From Sphaerulina vaccinii (taxonomy: Eukaryota; Ascomycota; Dothideomycetes; Mycosphaerellales; Mycosphaerellaceae): 64,000 bases of DNA. Position 1 is the stretch's first letter. Every line of letters begins with the position of its first letter. Under the pieces are notes generated by a model that was not told the origin of the DNA, did no database searches, and was given only the letters and a program-made list of their open reading frames with translations. A program made the translations under genes and the position numbers. The stretch lies in the NCBI GenBank assembly GCA_022570795.1, contig JAKUDP010000012.1, forward strand, positions 930,001 to 994,000, given 5' to 3'. Shown one piece after another: positions 30,744 to 41,453 of this stretch.

Positions 30744-31523
30744 GACTTTGTATCTTATTATCTCGATGCAGCTGGTGTGCCGCTTGAGTATGATGCTTCA
30801 CAAGCGGGAGGCGAGTTTGAAACCTCCTGGGTCGTGATTCAGTTGCCTTGGCTAAGATGAGAAGTTACGAGCTGTAGTACTAGTCCAAAGGAAGAGTGAG
30901 AGTGTTGTTGCAAGCAAAAAATTCTAGGGTGAAGCTCAGCAGTTTGCTGAACGTGGCAACTCCCGATGGGTTCGTACATGGAACCAGGCAGATGTTGAAA
31001 AGTGAGGACAGTTGCGCTGCTTATCTGAGTGGGTCAACTTCAGTGCTCACAGAGTCTGGTGCATTCAACAGCAGTGGTAACCATCGGAATGCCCGTCAAC
31101 TTCCCAAGGCAGCGACTCCAGACGTTCCTACGCGTTCGATAGTGTTCGTATCGCTCTGCAATGCCTACTGGCCGATATTATGCGAGTTCCTGCTCGTTGC
31201 CGCTCGTGTGCATGTGTTGGTCTTAGCACAAGTTGAGACACACATTCTGGAAGTACTGAAGCATGCGGTGGTTCAGCCTTGTCGAGCCAGTCTATCCGCT
31301 GCTGGCTACTGTATCTGTGCGAAATGATGGAAATATGAACGCGTAATGTTACGGACCATAAGGATGGAGACAGACAGCGAGAAGTGAAGTTCAAGAACGC
31401 GCCAAGCCAAGAAGAAGGCAGGTGCAACCGAGACGCGTATCGCGACTTCCTTGCCTCTTTTGCATCACATCCTCCAAACACACTGCCGAATGTGCTGCAT
31501 GTCTCACGCCCATCAGACACGAG
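30744..31523. other. Divergent promoter region, BTB/MLH1
   Basis: 780 bases between oppositely oriented genes. The MLH1 frame is open upstream to 31422 but without an ATG. No other gene is seen. Confidence 0.5.
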
Positions 31524-33674
31524 ATGGACGTGTCAAGGTCATCCTCGCCTCCACGAGGCACGAAACGCAAGGCGGATGAGATGCAGGCGCCTCGCCGCAT
31601 CCGTGCCCTGGAGCAAGACGTGGTCAACAAGATCGCAGCCGGCGAAATCATTGTGGCACCCGTTCATGCTCTGAAAGAGCTGATCGAGAACGCCGTCGAC
31701 GCGGGCTCCACCAGCCTTGAGATTTTGGTCAAGGAGGGCGGCTTGAAGTTGTTGCAAATTACCGACAATGGTTGCGGCATCAGCAAAGACGACTTGCCCA
31801 TATTATGCGAGAGATTCACCACCTCGAAGCTCAAGTCATTCGAAGACCTTCAAGCTATCGGGACATATGGCTTCCGAGGTGAAGCACTGGCCAGCATAAG
31901 CCATATCGCACATCTTGCTGTGACAACGAAGACTACGGATTCCAGCTGCGCTTGGAAGGCTCACTATGCGGGTGGCAAGCTTACTCCAGCGAAGCCAGGC
32001 CAGTCAGAAGAACCCAAGGCCTGCGCTGGAAGACAAGGTACGCAGATTTCAGTTGAGGACCTCTTCTACAACGTGCCCACACGACGTCGTGCCTTTCGAT
32101 CTGCCAGCGAAGAGTATGCGAAGATCGCAGACGTTGTGGGCAAGTATGCAGTCCATTGTCAAGGTGTAGCCTTCTCTTGCAAGAAACATGGCGAGGCTGG
32201 AGCAGGTATCGCAGTCCCAGTTAACGCCAACGTTCGCGACCGAATTCGTCTCACCCAGAACAGCAATGCAGCGAACGAGCTCATGGAGTTTCAGATCACC
32301 AACGACCAATACGGCTTCAAAGCTGATGGACTGGTCAGCAACGCAAACTACAACGGCAAGAAGACCTCCATGTTACTCTTCATCAACCATCGATCTGTGG
32401 ACTCGTCCGCCATCAAGAAGGCCATTGAGCAGACGTACTCTGTTTTCCTGCCAAAGGGAGGCAAACCATTCATCTACCTCAGCCTCGATATCGACCCGGC
32501 CAGGGTTGATGTGAACGTGCATCCCACGAAACGAGAAGTCAATTTCCTCAATGAAGACGAGATCATCGAGCTTGTTTGCGAGGAGATTCGTACACGGCTT
32601 GGGAAAGTCGACACCAGTAGGACCTTCATGACACAAAGTCTGCTCAGCGGTGCAAAGACGCCCAGTATCTCCAAGGCCAACACGTTGCCAGAAGCTCCTC
32701 CTTCCGCAGCATCCACTCCACACCGCTCGTCCACAACCCAGGCTGGCAGCTCACGAAAGCCTTACGAGAACAACTTGATCAGGACAGATGCAAAGAGTAG
32801 GAAGATTACGGCCATGTTACCACAAGCTCAACGACCAGAATCACCATCCCATGAACCCGTCTCGGACGATATCGACTATGAGTATACGGACAAGGAAGCG
32901 ACGATCTGCCGTTTGACTACGATCAAGGACCTCCGTGCCTCGGTCAGGGAGAATATGCACAATGAGTTGACCGACACTTACGCAAATCACACATTCGTTG
33001 GCATTGCTGACGAGACCAAACGCATCGCCGCGATCCAAGGCGGGGTGAAGCTGTTCCTCGTTGACTATGGGATGACTGCCTCGGAATATCTCTACCAACT
33101 TGCGTTGACGGACTTTGGTAACTATGGCACTATTCGATTCAACCCTCCGCTAGCTCTACAAGACTTGCTGCAGATTGCAGTAGAACAAGCGAGAGCGATG
33201 GAGTCAGACAACGTGGACGTGGACTGGGACAACGTTGCTGCAGCAGTAGCGAACCAACTGATCTCCCGCAAAGACATGCTTTTCGAATACTTTGCACTTG
33301 AGGTCTCGTCCCAGGGCGACCTCCTGACCATACCACTTCTGATGAAGAGCTACATGCCGTGTATGGCTAAACTTCCCAACTTCCTGCTGCGGCTAGGACC
33401 ACACGTGGACTGGACAGATGAAAAGGGCTGCTTCCAAAGCTTCCTTCGAGAACTAGCTAGCTTCTATGCACCAGAAGCGCTACCACCGGCGCCTCAGGAG
33501 GGAGAGACGGAAGATGAAGACGTGGCCGAGAGACGTCGACACGTTCGTCGTGCTGTGGAAAATGTGCTCTTCCCAGCTTTCAAAGCGAGACTCGTTGCTA
33601 CGACAAGCCTACTGAAGGGGACTGTCGAAGTCGCAAACCTCAAAGGTCTCTATCGTGTATTCGAAAGATGCTGA
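31524..33674 (+). CDS. MLH1: DNA mismatch repair protein Mlh1
   Basis: MutL-type GHKL ATPase that, with Pms1, directs strand removal in mismatch repair and also works in meiotic crossing-over. Single exon, 716 aa. The ATG at 31524 (MDVSRSSSPPRGTKRKADEM) is chosen because the open frame upstream has only a GTG at 31422. ATPase motifs: KIAAGEIIVAPVHALKELIE, ENAVDAGSTS, DNGCGI, and YGFRGEALASISHIAHLAV. The transducer segment VNVHPTKREVNFLNE follows, then a variable linker (about residues 370-480), then the Pms1-dimerisation domain. The C terminus GLYRVFERC carries the conserved FERC ending. It looks complete and functional. Confidence 0.97.
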   Translation: MDVSRSSSPPRGTKRKADEMQAPRRIRALEQDVVNKIAAGEIIVAPVHALKELIENAVDAGSTSLEILVKEGGLKLLQITDNGCGISKDDLPILCERFTTSKLKSFEDLQAIGTYGFRGEALASISHIAHLAVTTKTTDSSCAWKAHYAGGKLTPAKPGQSEEPKACAGRQGTQISVEDLFYNVPTRRRAFRSASEEYAKIADVVGKYAVHCQGVAFSCKKHGEAGAGIAVPVNANVRDRIRLTQNSNAANELMEFQITNDQYGFKADGLVSNANYNGKKTSMLLFINHRSVDSSAIKKAIEQTYSVFLPKGGKPFIYLSLDIDPARVDVNVHPTKREVNFLNEDEIIELVCEEIRTRLGKVDTSRTFMTQSLLSGAKTPSISKANTLPEAPPSAASTPHRSSTTQAGSSRKPYENNLIRTDAKSRKITAMLPQAQRPESPSHEPVSDDIDYEYTDKEATICRLTTIKDLRASVRENMHNELTDTYANHTFVGIADETKRIAAIQGGVKLFLVDYGMTASEYLYQLALTDFGNYGTIRFNPPLALQDLLQIAVEQARAMESDNVDVDWDNVAAAVANQLISRKDMLFEYFALEVSSQGDLLTIPLLMKSYMPCMAKLPNFLLRLGPHVDWTDEKGCFQSFLRELASFYAPEALPPAPQEGETEDEDVAERRRHVRRAVENVLFPAFKARLVATTSLLKGTVEVANLKGLYRVFERC

Positions 33675-35216
33675 ACAGATGCGCATCACTTCCGCATGCG
33701 CGAACATACCACACGTGTGTGGCATGCACATGATCGGCGAGAAATAGGCAATCGCATTCATTTACGAGCCCGGCAGACGAATCCCATGCATGCTATTGTC
33801 ACGCTTTTGCTGGACTGTTTGTAGTACAGACATCTCCTGACATGATACTGCAAGCCTTACCGAGTGGCAACGCGTTTTTCGAAGAAGCAGTGCAATGCTC
33901 CTTCCTGTATGGGATTTGCGCAGCTCTAGTGCGGCTTTTGCGCCTCGGTATGTAGCACGATCTATTGAAGTTCAAGTGTGCTGATCGGCATTAGTCCCTT
34001 CATTTCCTCCACCACGACCGATTACGTGCCGGTCCACCTGGCTTGCCAGTGGCACACACCCCGCGACGCCATTTGTGATGTGGAACGCCACAACGTCAAG
34101 CAAACCTCAAGCCCTCACCTGAGCTTATGTTTCCGCCATGACGGCTAAGAGCGCCTCCAAGAAGAAGCAAGCCACCATGGCGAAGCTTTCGTTTCTTGAC
34201 GAGACGTCCCATCGACAGCCGCTCGTACCTGATGAGATCTGCATAATGCGAACGATCCAATAGGTACAGATTCGCCACACACAAACATCGTCACAATTAT
34301 GTTGTCGAGAAGCAGGTTGAAGATGTGTATGGCCTACTGATGTCAACCCCTGAGATTCTGGCTAGCAAGTGTGGATTGAGAAAGAAGCCTGCATATGTTC
34401 AGACCGGGCTGGCGGACCTGCACCTTGCACCGCATGAGCACCACGCCCACGGTGTGACCAAAAACAAACATGCATCAAGAAAGCCTTGCCGACCAGAAAA
34501 CGACTTCTTACTGGCGAAAACAGACCAGGTACCGTTATTGCTTTCGAAGTGTCCCAGTTCTGCGCAGCTCCGCCTTCGATGGATCGTGGATTGCGAATGC
34601 GCTTGAGTGTGACGCTGCTCAGCTGAGTGGTTTGCCCCAGAAGTTGGAACGAGCCAAGAGCGCCATCTTTTGCAACCTCCGAGGCTTTTGGAGGCTTAAT
34701 TTCAAGGTTAACGACGATCTTTCCGTTCTTGTACACTTTTATGGAGACTCTAAGGCACCTCGAGGAGGACTACTGCTGCCGCCTTAGCCTTTCGTTATGC
34801 CACATTCAGTAAAAACGGCTTACTGCATCGTGAAAACCTCCCTCACGTTTCCTGGCTTTGGCTAACTCGCATTTGAGCTCGACCAACCAGAGCTCTCCCG
34901 TTGCAAACCAGTCCTGTGCAGCATGACCAGACCTCCGCAAGGCCGCAGGGCTAAACTTGTGCCATCTACGATCACTACCACTGTGTGGGCGCTTCGTTAC
35001 TTGGAACGCTTGAATCGCGCGACCACCACACCCCGCTGAACTCTAAAACATCACTATGAGGAACATCAGGGTGTGTGCGTAGAGTGCCTCGGCGGATCAA
35101 CATCTTCAGAGATGAGTATAAGTAACACTGGAGATCTGCACTGAGATCAACTCTCAGCTTCTCACTACAACACATTCGAGTCTTACGGATTCTATCTCTA
35201 CAAGACAACATTCACC
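33675..35216. other. Intergenic, possible gene remnant
   Basis: About 1.5 kb between MLH1 and the peroxygenase. A minus-strand frame open from about 34764 to 34362 without an ATG reads LRVSIKVYKNGKIVVNLEIK, later GSFQLLGQTTQLSSVTLKRI, and looks protein-like. A second open piece (34284-34096) lies downstream on the same strand. They could be exons of a degraded gene, but I could not join them into one frame. Confidence 0.35.
35117..35124 (+). promoter_or_regulatory. TATA-like element upstream of the peroxygenase gene
   Basis: TATAAGTA lies about 100 bases before the ATG at 35217, a plausible core promoter distance for a highly expressed secreted enzyme. Inferred from sequence only. Confidence 0.35.
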
Positions 35217-36497
35217 ATGAAGAGCATCATCGCAGCATCGCTCATCGGGAGCGCATATGCCTTCCCCTTCGTCATGGACGTCGCAGGCGTCGACAGCTCA
35301 GCCATTCACGCTGAGAGACGCCGAGTTAGAAGACAACAAACCCCAACCTCAGGACCGGGCTCTGCTGCATCATGCCCTTTCAACGCCAACCACGTCCCAG
35401 CTGCTCCAGTCACTTCCCAATACCCATACAACAACGCCATCAATGGAAAGCAGGGTAACGGAAAGGGTGGATACCAAGTGCCGGCCCCAGGTGACACCGC
35501 CCACGCATTTGTGGCGCCAAACCCAAAGACCGACATTCGTGGTCCATGCCCTGGCTTGAACGTCGCCGCCAACCACAACTTCCTGTCGCACGACGGCATT
35601 GTCACATTCAACGAGCTTGTCGATGCTCAGCAGAACGTCTACAACGTTGGTTACGACTTGGCCAACCTTCTCGCTCTGCTCGGTCTCACCTTGACTGATG
35701 GTGATCTCGTCACCGAGAAGCTCTCCATTGGTTGCGACGCTACATCACGAACATCGTCTGCTCCAGCACTCACTGGCAGCGAGCCAGGTCTCGATGGCCA
35801 CAACAAGTTCGAGGCTGACAGCTCGCTCACTCGCAACGATTTCTTCACCGGCAAGGGTGACAACTACAACTTCAACGGCACACTTTTTGGACAAATGACC
35901 GAGACCACCGGCGGCAACTACGACCTGCAGGGTCTTGCCCAGTACCGCTACGACCGCTGGTTCGCATCTCAGGCTGAGAACCCAAACTTCTACTTCGGTC
36001 CACTCAGCTTGCTGCTCTTTGGTGCTGCATCTTTCTTGTACGAGCTCATGCCATCTGGCACAACCGGTTACGCACCAGACTACGCCACTATCTCTTCTTT
36101 CTTCGGTGCCCAGAAGAACAGCGACGGTACTTACTCATTCAACAACGCTGAGCAAATCCCAGCCAGCTGGACCAACCGTGTCGACCCATACGACAACCAG
36201 AAAGTCACTGAGCAGATCTTGGCCATGTACCTCCTCAAGCCAGTGCAGTTCGGTGGTAACACCGCCGACGGAAAGTTCGATGTCATCACCTTCGGTGCCA
36301 TCCAAAACGGAACCATCTCCCCAGGCCTCGACGCCAAGACTACATCTTGCCTGCTCTACCAGCTCGCAACACAGTCTGTCCCATCGTACCTCAACGGACT
36401 TATCACTCCTTCCGTCGACGCGCTATCGCTCATCGCCACCAAGCTCTCTGGCACTAGCTTTGCCAACCTTGGCTGCCCTCAGCCTCTCACCAAGTAA
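35217..36497 (+). CDS. Secreted heme-thiolate peroxidase (chloroperoxidase/unspecific peroxygenase family)
   Basis: Uses hydrogen peroxide to oxygenate or halogenate organic substrates outside the cell. Single exon, 426 aa. The N terminus MKSIIAASLIGSAYAFPFVM is a signal peptide with likely cleavage after AYA, followed by a dibasic RRRVRRQ pro-segment. The heme-thiolate motif is RGPCPGLNVAANHNFLSHDG with proximal Cys111. The distal motif is E199-A-D-S-S-L-T-R206 (FEADSSLTRNDFF), matching the E-G-D...R form of long peroxygenases but with Ala in place of Gly. Several Asn-X-Thr/Ser sites occur (e.g. NFNGTLF, NGTISP). Only 426 aa in one exon, it has the size of fungal long-type enzymes. Substrate cannot be told from the sequence. 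A TATA-like box lies upstream. Confidence 0.92.
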   Translation: MKSIIAASLIGSAYAFPFVMDVAGVDSSAIHAERRRVRRQQTPTSGPGSAASCPFNANHVPAAPVTSQYPYNNAINGKQGNGKGGYQVPAPGDTAHAFVAPNPKTDIRGPCPGLNVAANHNFLSHDGIVTFNELVDAQQNVYNVGYDLANLLALLGLTLTDGDLVTEKLSIGCDATSRTSSAPALTGSEPGLDGHNKFEADSSLTRNDFFTGKGDNYNFNGTLFGQMTETTGGNYDLQGLAQYRYDRWFASQAENPNFYFGPLSLLLFGAASFLYELMPSGTTGYAPDYATISSFFGAQKNSDGTYSFNNAEQIPASWTNRVDPYDNQKVTEQILAMYLLKPVQFGGNTADGKFDVITFGAIQNGTISPGLDAKTTSCLLYQLATQSVPSYLNGLITPSVDALSLIATKLSGTSFANLGCPQPLTK

Positions 36498-37231
36498 GGG
36501 AGACCTTCGAGCGTAGTATGATAGATTAGCGTGGCATGACCGGCGGTAAAAGGCGATTCCATCTTGTATATATGATTTTATGACAATTTCAACAAAATTA
36601 ACACCATGATCAACTTTCCACATTCATCTTTTCCTGTCCTTCACCTTTCACTCTCAGTCTTTGATCTCCGTTCTCAAGCACCTTCAGTCGAAGGACTCTC
36701 AACGCGCTTCCGCCCTTCCACGTAGGATCTTACAGGTGAAGCTATAAAGTGGATTCAGCAGTTCCAGCAGTGATTCAGAACACTCGCGAGAAGTCGCCAG
36801 TCTTCAGCGAGCGTATATCGCGCATCTACGCTATATTACATGCCCTTGAGGCAGTAATGTTCAAGCAGAGAGTGGTGCAGAAAAGTCCCAGGAGAGCGAC
36901 TGTCATCCTATTCGAGGCATTGCTCGCCAGATAGTAAAGGAAACAATAACCTGGTGGCGACCACGTTATAGTGATCAACTGCCATGCGATGTGAATGCAA
37001 GCATTGCCGTGAGATCAGCACTGCACCGAAGCACTTAGAATTGTGCTTGACAACGGCATGGCATTTGCTTGCATGGGTGATCGTGGCATGGCGCAAGAGA
37101 GGGGTTGGTGTATGAGTGCGATCGCTCGAGTCGGTAAAGGACGAAATTGGAAAAGTGTAATCGCTTGAGGACAACGCAATGCCTTCATATGTGCGACTTC
37201 ATCAATACATGATGATCTCAGGTTGTATTCA
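36498..37231. other. Convergent intergenic stretch
   Basis: 734 bases between the peroxygenase (+) and the seven-helix gene (-). An AT-rich 3' flank follows the peroxygenase stop. No gene recognised. Confidence 0.5.
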
Positions 37232-38463
37232 TCACAGTACTTCTTTCAGACCAAGGCATGGCGTTGTCGATACTGCCCGCTGGGAGGTGGTTGACTGAGA
37301 GTTACCCACAACTGTTGCACTTTCTTTATCATTGCTTGCATCGAAGCCGATGCCCAGAGCTTGCGTTGGGCCATTCTCGTCTCCATCTGCGGTCTCCGGT
37401 GTCGTTATCCAGTGCAGTGTAGTACAGGCGATGAGTGCTGTCAAGTTGTTGTCAGCTGGCATTCTCATTGAATCGACAGAGTTGGCTGTACATACCATCT
37501 AACTTGCAAGTCATGCAGCACAGCCAAGCAGGTTCTCCATTGAACATGGTCAATGAGATCTTGACAGCCAGCGTCGACAGCATAGCAATGGCAGTCCCAA
37601 CAACGGTACGTACAACTACCCTTCTCAATGGTAGAAGCAGACCTTGGCCACCAAAGTGCACCATCACGAGCGGTACCAAGAACCGAATAGTCAAGTACAG
37701 CTACGACAGAAGTTAGCGTGGTAGTCGTGCTTTTCGGAGAAGAAACCATACATATGATAGGACTTCCACGAGCAGAAGAGGAACTAGCACATACATCTGT
37801 ATGCCAATGATACAGATATTTGCAGGCTCTGGTAGCTCGAATGCTACACGGCTGTCACGACATTAGCGCATGCTTCACAATATGCCCATATCGTCCGCTC
37901 ACTATTTCATCGCCAACCCCGCAACAGCGATATAAGGTCCGAAGATGCAAATACAGCTCAGCACATACTCCGGTGTCTTGTGTCTGGGTGTAATAGGCCA
38001 AGATATGATGTAGGCTCTCTCGATCAAGAAGAGAAAGCCAGCGGCTTTGCTGACGATGAACAGTGTTAAGCCTGCCATGACAAATGAGCTGCTAGTCCCC
38101 CTTTGCTTCCTGCAGTGTCACTCACAGATCAGAATCGTCGAGTCGCAAAGCCCTTGAGTCTCAGCACGAATGTGTATGATGACGGTCAATACAAAGACGA
38201 AGATGAAAGACGTCACATATGTCTGGGGATTCTGTCAGACCGGTTTCGCGCACATAATGCTGGCGATCTTCGCTTACCAAGAGTAGAGTACATGAAGCTG
38301 CTGTGAATGTCTTCTGCCTCGCTTGAAGCAATCTCTGCCAGAAGAATATCGCCATGATCGGTAGCGATATCATGGATGTCACCAGAGACACGATCTCGCC
38401 CGGTAGAAGAAACTTGCTCTTGACCGCGTTGCTGTCGCTGATGACTGCTCGGATGGCCACCAT
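37232..38463 (-). CDS. Seven-transmembrane fungal protein, 320 aa, six exons
   Basis: Exons: 38463-38278, 38222-38126, 38071-37903, 37851-37752, 37700-37496 and 37437-37232; introns 55, 54, 51, 51 and 58 bases, all GT-AG with consistent phase. The joined protein has seven hydrophobic helices: GEIVSLVTSMISLPIMAIFF; TYVTSFIFVFVLTVIIHI; LTLFIVSKAAGFLFLIERAY; VLSCICIFGPYIAVAGLAM; ICIIGIQMYVLVPLLLVEVL; YLTIRFLVPLVMVHF; and TVVGTAIAMLSTLAVKISLT. A polar Thr/Ser-rich tail of about 50 residues follows. The topology fits a fungal GPCR-like or other seven-helix family; I do not recognise the exact family, and no retinal-binding Lys or carbohydrate motif is evident. No single exon looks complete alone, so the splice model matters. 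Confidence 0.75.
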
Positions 38464-38706
38464 GATTGCTTGTATGGTCGTCTAACGGGCCAAATGCGCT
38501 GGTATGCTCTGTCAAGAGTGGAGGCCAACGTAGGCTTGGTAATGTCCTGGTGTTATGTCACTGCTTCCACTGAGCCGTCCGCGTTGGATTGCGATGATAC
38601 CTCGAAGGTACAAGCCCGGCATCGAAACTGCAATTCCGTAGTCTTGGTACGGGACGCCGAAGATATGCCATTGTAGCATGAGGGATGTGGTGGTTGAGGC
38701 CGAACC

Positions 38707-39962
38707 TTAAAGGTGGTGAGCACATTCACACTTCGATTTGCAGAGTGTAAGTTGTAGTAGGTGGCACTTGAAGCTGGGGATCCCTCTATCAGCATAGTGT
38801 AGGACGTCCCATATGTAGTGTGCAGCTTTCGCCGGCGCTGGATCTTCTTCTACCATATGCGATGCCAAAGTTCGATATGAGGACCCCATGTCAATCGCTA
38901 CAAACCCAGTATCTCCAGGCACACGAACAGCTACGTCCCCTGCGGCTTGTCCACCAAACGAGTTGATGACTCCGCTTTCACATACCTATCGTATCTCGAG
39001 TCGGAGACGCTTCCGGTGGCGGTGAATGTTATTACGAACGTGTGGAGTGTGCACCACAATTCGTAGCTGCTCGCGGAAGTCTGTAGCAAGTGCCTCAAAC
39101 AGCTCATGCAGGCTAAACAGCCGCCTAAGGTTCTCTGCTAAAGCCCAGCATTGTCGTAAGGCTGAACGAAGAACACGACCATCGCGTGATTTCTCGTATG
39201 GAAGGCCTTAAGGACCGCTCGCACTGCTTCGTGCCGGTACGTTGTATGCGGCGAGTCAAGTCTGGCTCGTTGGTGCACTGACACAAGTCAGCTCTTACAG
39301 ATCAGAAGGACCTTGCGATCTTACTTCGGGTGTATCCTGGCAAGATGCCAGTGAGCCGTGTGGTTGTAGGAGTCCTTGAAAGGCGCGGAATTCGTATCCC
39401 GAAGCAATACTGTACTGACTAATTGCTGTTCGTGGAGGTCGTTGCTAAGCCATGTCCAAATCAAGTAGCCGGGGACAACGAACACGCTCCTGGGGCTGAT
39501 CTTGCACCAAGCATCTACGTGCAACGGGCATACACATTTTCCGTAGTAAGTATCGTTCAGGTATCGGCTACAGCCTGGCAGTGATGGCTTGCTAGCCCAG
39601 TGGCACTAGAATACCAGGTGAAGTGTTCGGTAGAAAGACTGGTCGGTGACGCCTGTTCATCATACTTAGAGCATGCCGCTGACAACTTCGCCTTGAAGAA
39701 TTCGGAGGATGAACACTTTCAACCAGTCTGGTGGAGCGCCACCTTCCAGGAAGAGACGCTGGTCGCCGGTTGACTGTTTCTTCGAGATACTTGGACGATC
39801 GAAAGCATGTCGCTGACTCCTTCGATCATAGAGTCCTTCCTAGAGGATAACAAGATACTTCTTTTGCCATTCAACCAGTCTGAGTGTATAAGCTCGGCCG
39901 GTGTTCGTCATCGCAACCTGGCCAGAAGTCCGTGGCTGATAGACCTCTCCACTTCCTGACAT
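38707..39962 (-). pseudogene. Stop-riddled degraded gene, family unknown
   Basis: Read from an ATG at 39962, one minus frame gives protein-like sequence (MTNTGRAYTLRLVEWQKKYL, EGGAPPDWLKVFILRILQGE, then CVCPLHVDAWCKISPRSVFV and HEAVRAVLKAFHTRNHAMVV). It is interrupted by in-frame stops at 39840, 39666, 39606, 39321, 39288 and 39138. The stop at 39666 adjoins a 60-base GTATGA...TTCTAG intron-like stretch. After 39138 a neighbouring frame continues (ALAENLRRLFSLHELFEALA), with a further stop at 38985, then GDTGFVAIDMGSSYRTLASH to a final stop at 38707. Several stops are TAG or TAA where CAG or CAA would restore Gln, as expected from C-to-T decay. Some stops could be spliced out, but I found no consistent set of introns. 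Function unknown. Confidence 0.5.
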
Positions 39963-40299
39963 TCTCCGTGGTCATGGCAGAGATGGTCGATGTTTGTGGA
40001 AGAAAGAAGACGATGGAGAGAAGGAAATGCGGTGATGCCTTTTTTCATGAGAGATGATCTACGCAGCCGCCTCCACAATCCAACCTCCCTTGCAGCAAAC
40101 AGCCAGCGACAAAACAATAGCGTCGTCCGTGCAACGTCCAATAAGAAGTCTGTTTATTAATATCCAGCAACGTCCGAAGCCATCCGATGACGAACTTCTG
40201 CAAAACTCCCACAGGCACGAGACACAGCCGAGCCATATCAATATCATACAAGCATTCTTTCCATTCATATATCATTCACTCGTTCAGCCGTCCCGCGTG
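39963..40299. other. Short intergenic stretch
   Basis: 337 bases upstream of the ceramidase gene. It presumably contains that gene's promoter. Confidence 0.5.
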
Positions 40300-41340
40300 A
40301 TGGCTCAGAACAATGGCAAGCTCTGGGATCAGTCATCAACACAAGCCCTAGAGGGCTACTGGGGACCTCCAACCTCCCATGTGAAGTATGGCACATCTAC
40401 GTAGGAACCTCCAGAGCATGCCAGACTAACAGCCTATGACAGCTTCTGCGAAGAGGTCAGTACGCTCGCCAAGCCCTACAAGAACAGCCCTGGACATTGA
40501 CAACCCACCAGGACTACATCTGGACATTCTACATCGCAGAATTCATCAACACCCTAACTTCGCTCGCCTATATTGCCTATGGCATCCACGGCATCCGCCG
40601 CTCAAAACGACAAGATATCGGAATCATATCCATCACGAACTCTTCCTATTTCGCATTAATAGGTGTCGGGATCTTCTCCGGATTATATCACACAACACTA
40701 AAATACACGACTCAAATGTCCGATGAACTTTCTATGCATGTAGCCATCGCTACAGTTCTGCTGCAAGTCTACACTTTTCAAGAACCACCACATATCCAAC
40801 GACGGAATACGGCGATTATATTAGGGATCATTGTGCCTTTTGTGATATATCATTGTTTGACTGATGAGTTTATTTTACATGTGATACTTTTCTTTGGTAT
40901 GAGTATCACTGTGGCGAGGAGGATAAGATATATTATAAGATTGAGAATCAAAGAGAGTGGGCAGAGAGCTAAGTTAAGGGCTTTGGTGACGTTCGCAACA
41001 GCGTCCTCACTGTTCGCTTTCGCGATTTGGAATGTGGATAATCTTTTGTGTCCTCAATTGACGAGGTTGAAACATAAGATCGGCTGGCCATGGGCTATAC
41101 TACTTGAAGGTACGCACTTCAACAGCACTGATGATGCTGTTGTTTCTTGACTGACATGTGGCAGGACATGGCTACTGGCACTTGCTGACTGCTATGGGTG
41201 CTTACACATTCATGGCACTTGTGGAGTTCTTGACGATGGCAGAAGGGAGTCCTGATGTTGGATTTGCATGGCCAGCGAAGAGCACTTTGGAAGATCTCAT
41301 TCCATCAACAACGGAAAATGGACACGTGAAGAGCTCATGA
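40300..41340 (+). CDS. YPC1: Alkaline ceramidase (Ypc1/Ydc1 type)
   Basis: ER membrane hydrolase that splits ceramides or phytoceramides to a sphingoid base and fatty acid. Four exons: 40300-40385, 40443-40455, 40512-41109 and 41165-41340, with introns of 57, 56 and 55 bases, give 290 aa. Exon 2 is only 13 bases (CTTCTGCGAAGAG); it supplies FCEE of the conserved N-terminal SHVNFCEEDYIWTFYIAEF, the counterpart of DWCEENY in the family. Zinc/catalytic residues are visible in SGLYHTTLKYTTQMSDELSM (His and Asp) and EGHGYWHLLTAMGAY (the two His residues). Helices include YIAEFINTLTSLAYIAYGI, AIILGIIVPFVIYHCL and ALVTFATASSLFAFAIW, as expected for a seven-helix enzyme. The cytosolic tail is short. 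Confidence 0.93.
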
Positions 41341-41453
41341 GCTAGGCAACGATATAGATGAGTGATGATTGGACTAGATATAGACAGGCGGTAGATCTGA
41401 AAGACTTTCGAAGATAGTTCATAATGATGTCCACTGACTACATATCCCACCCA

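Noticed and set aside
31422..31523. Upstream extension of the MLH1 frame
   Set aside because: It begins at a GTG, not an ATG; nuclear fungal genes rarely start so, and Mlh1 proteins begin close to the KIAAGE motif.
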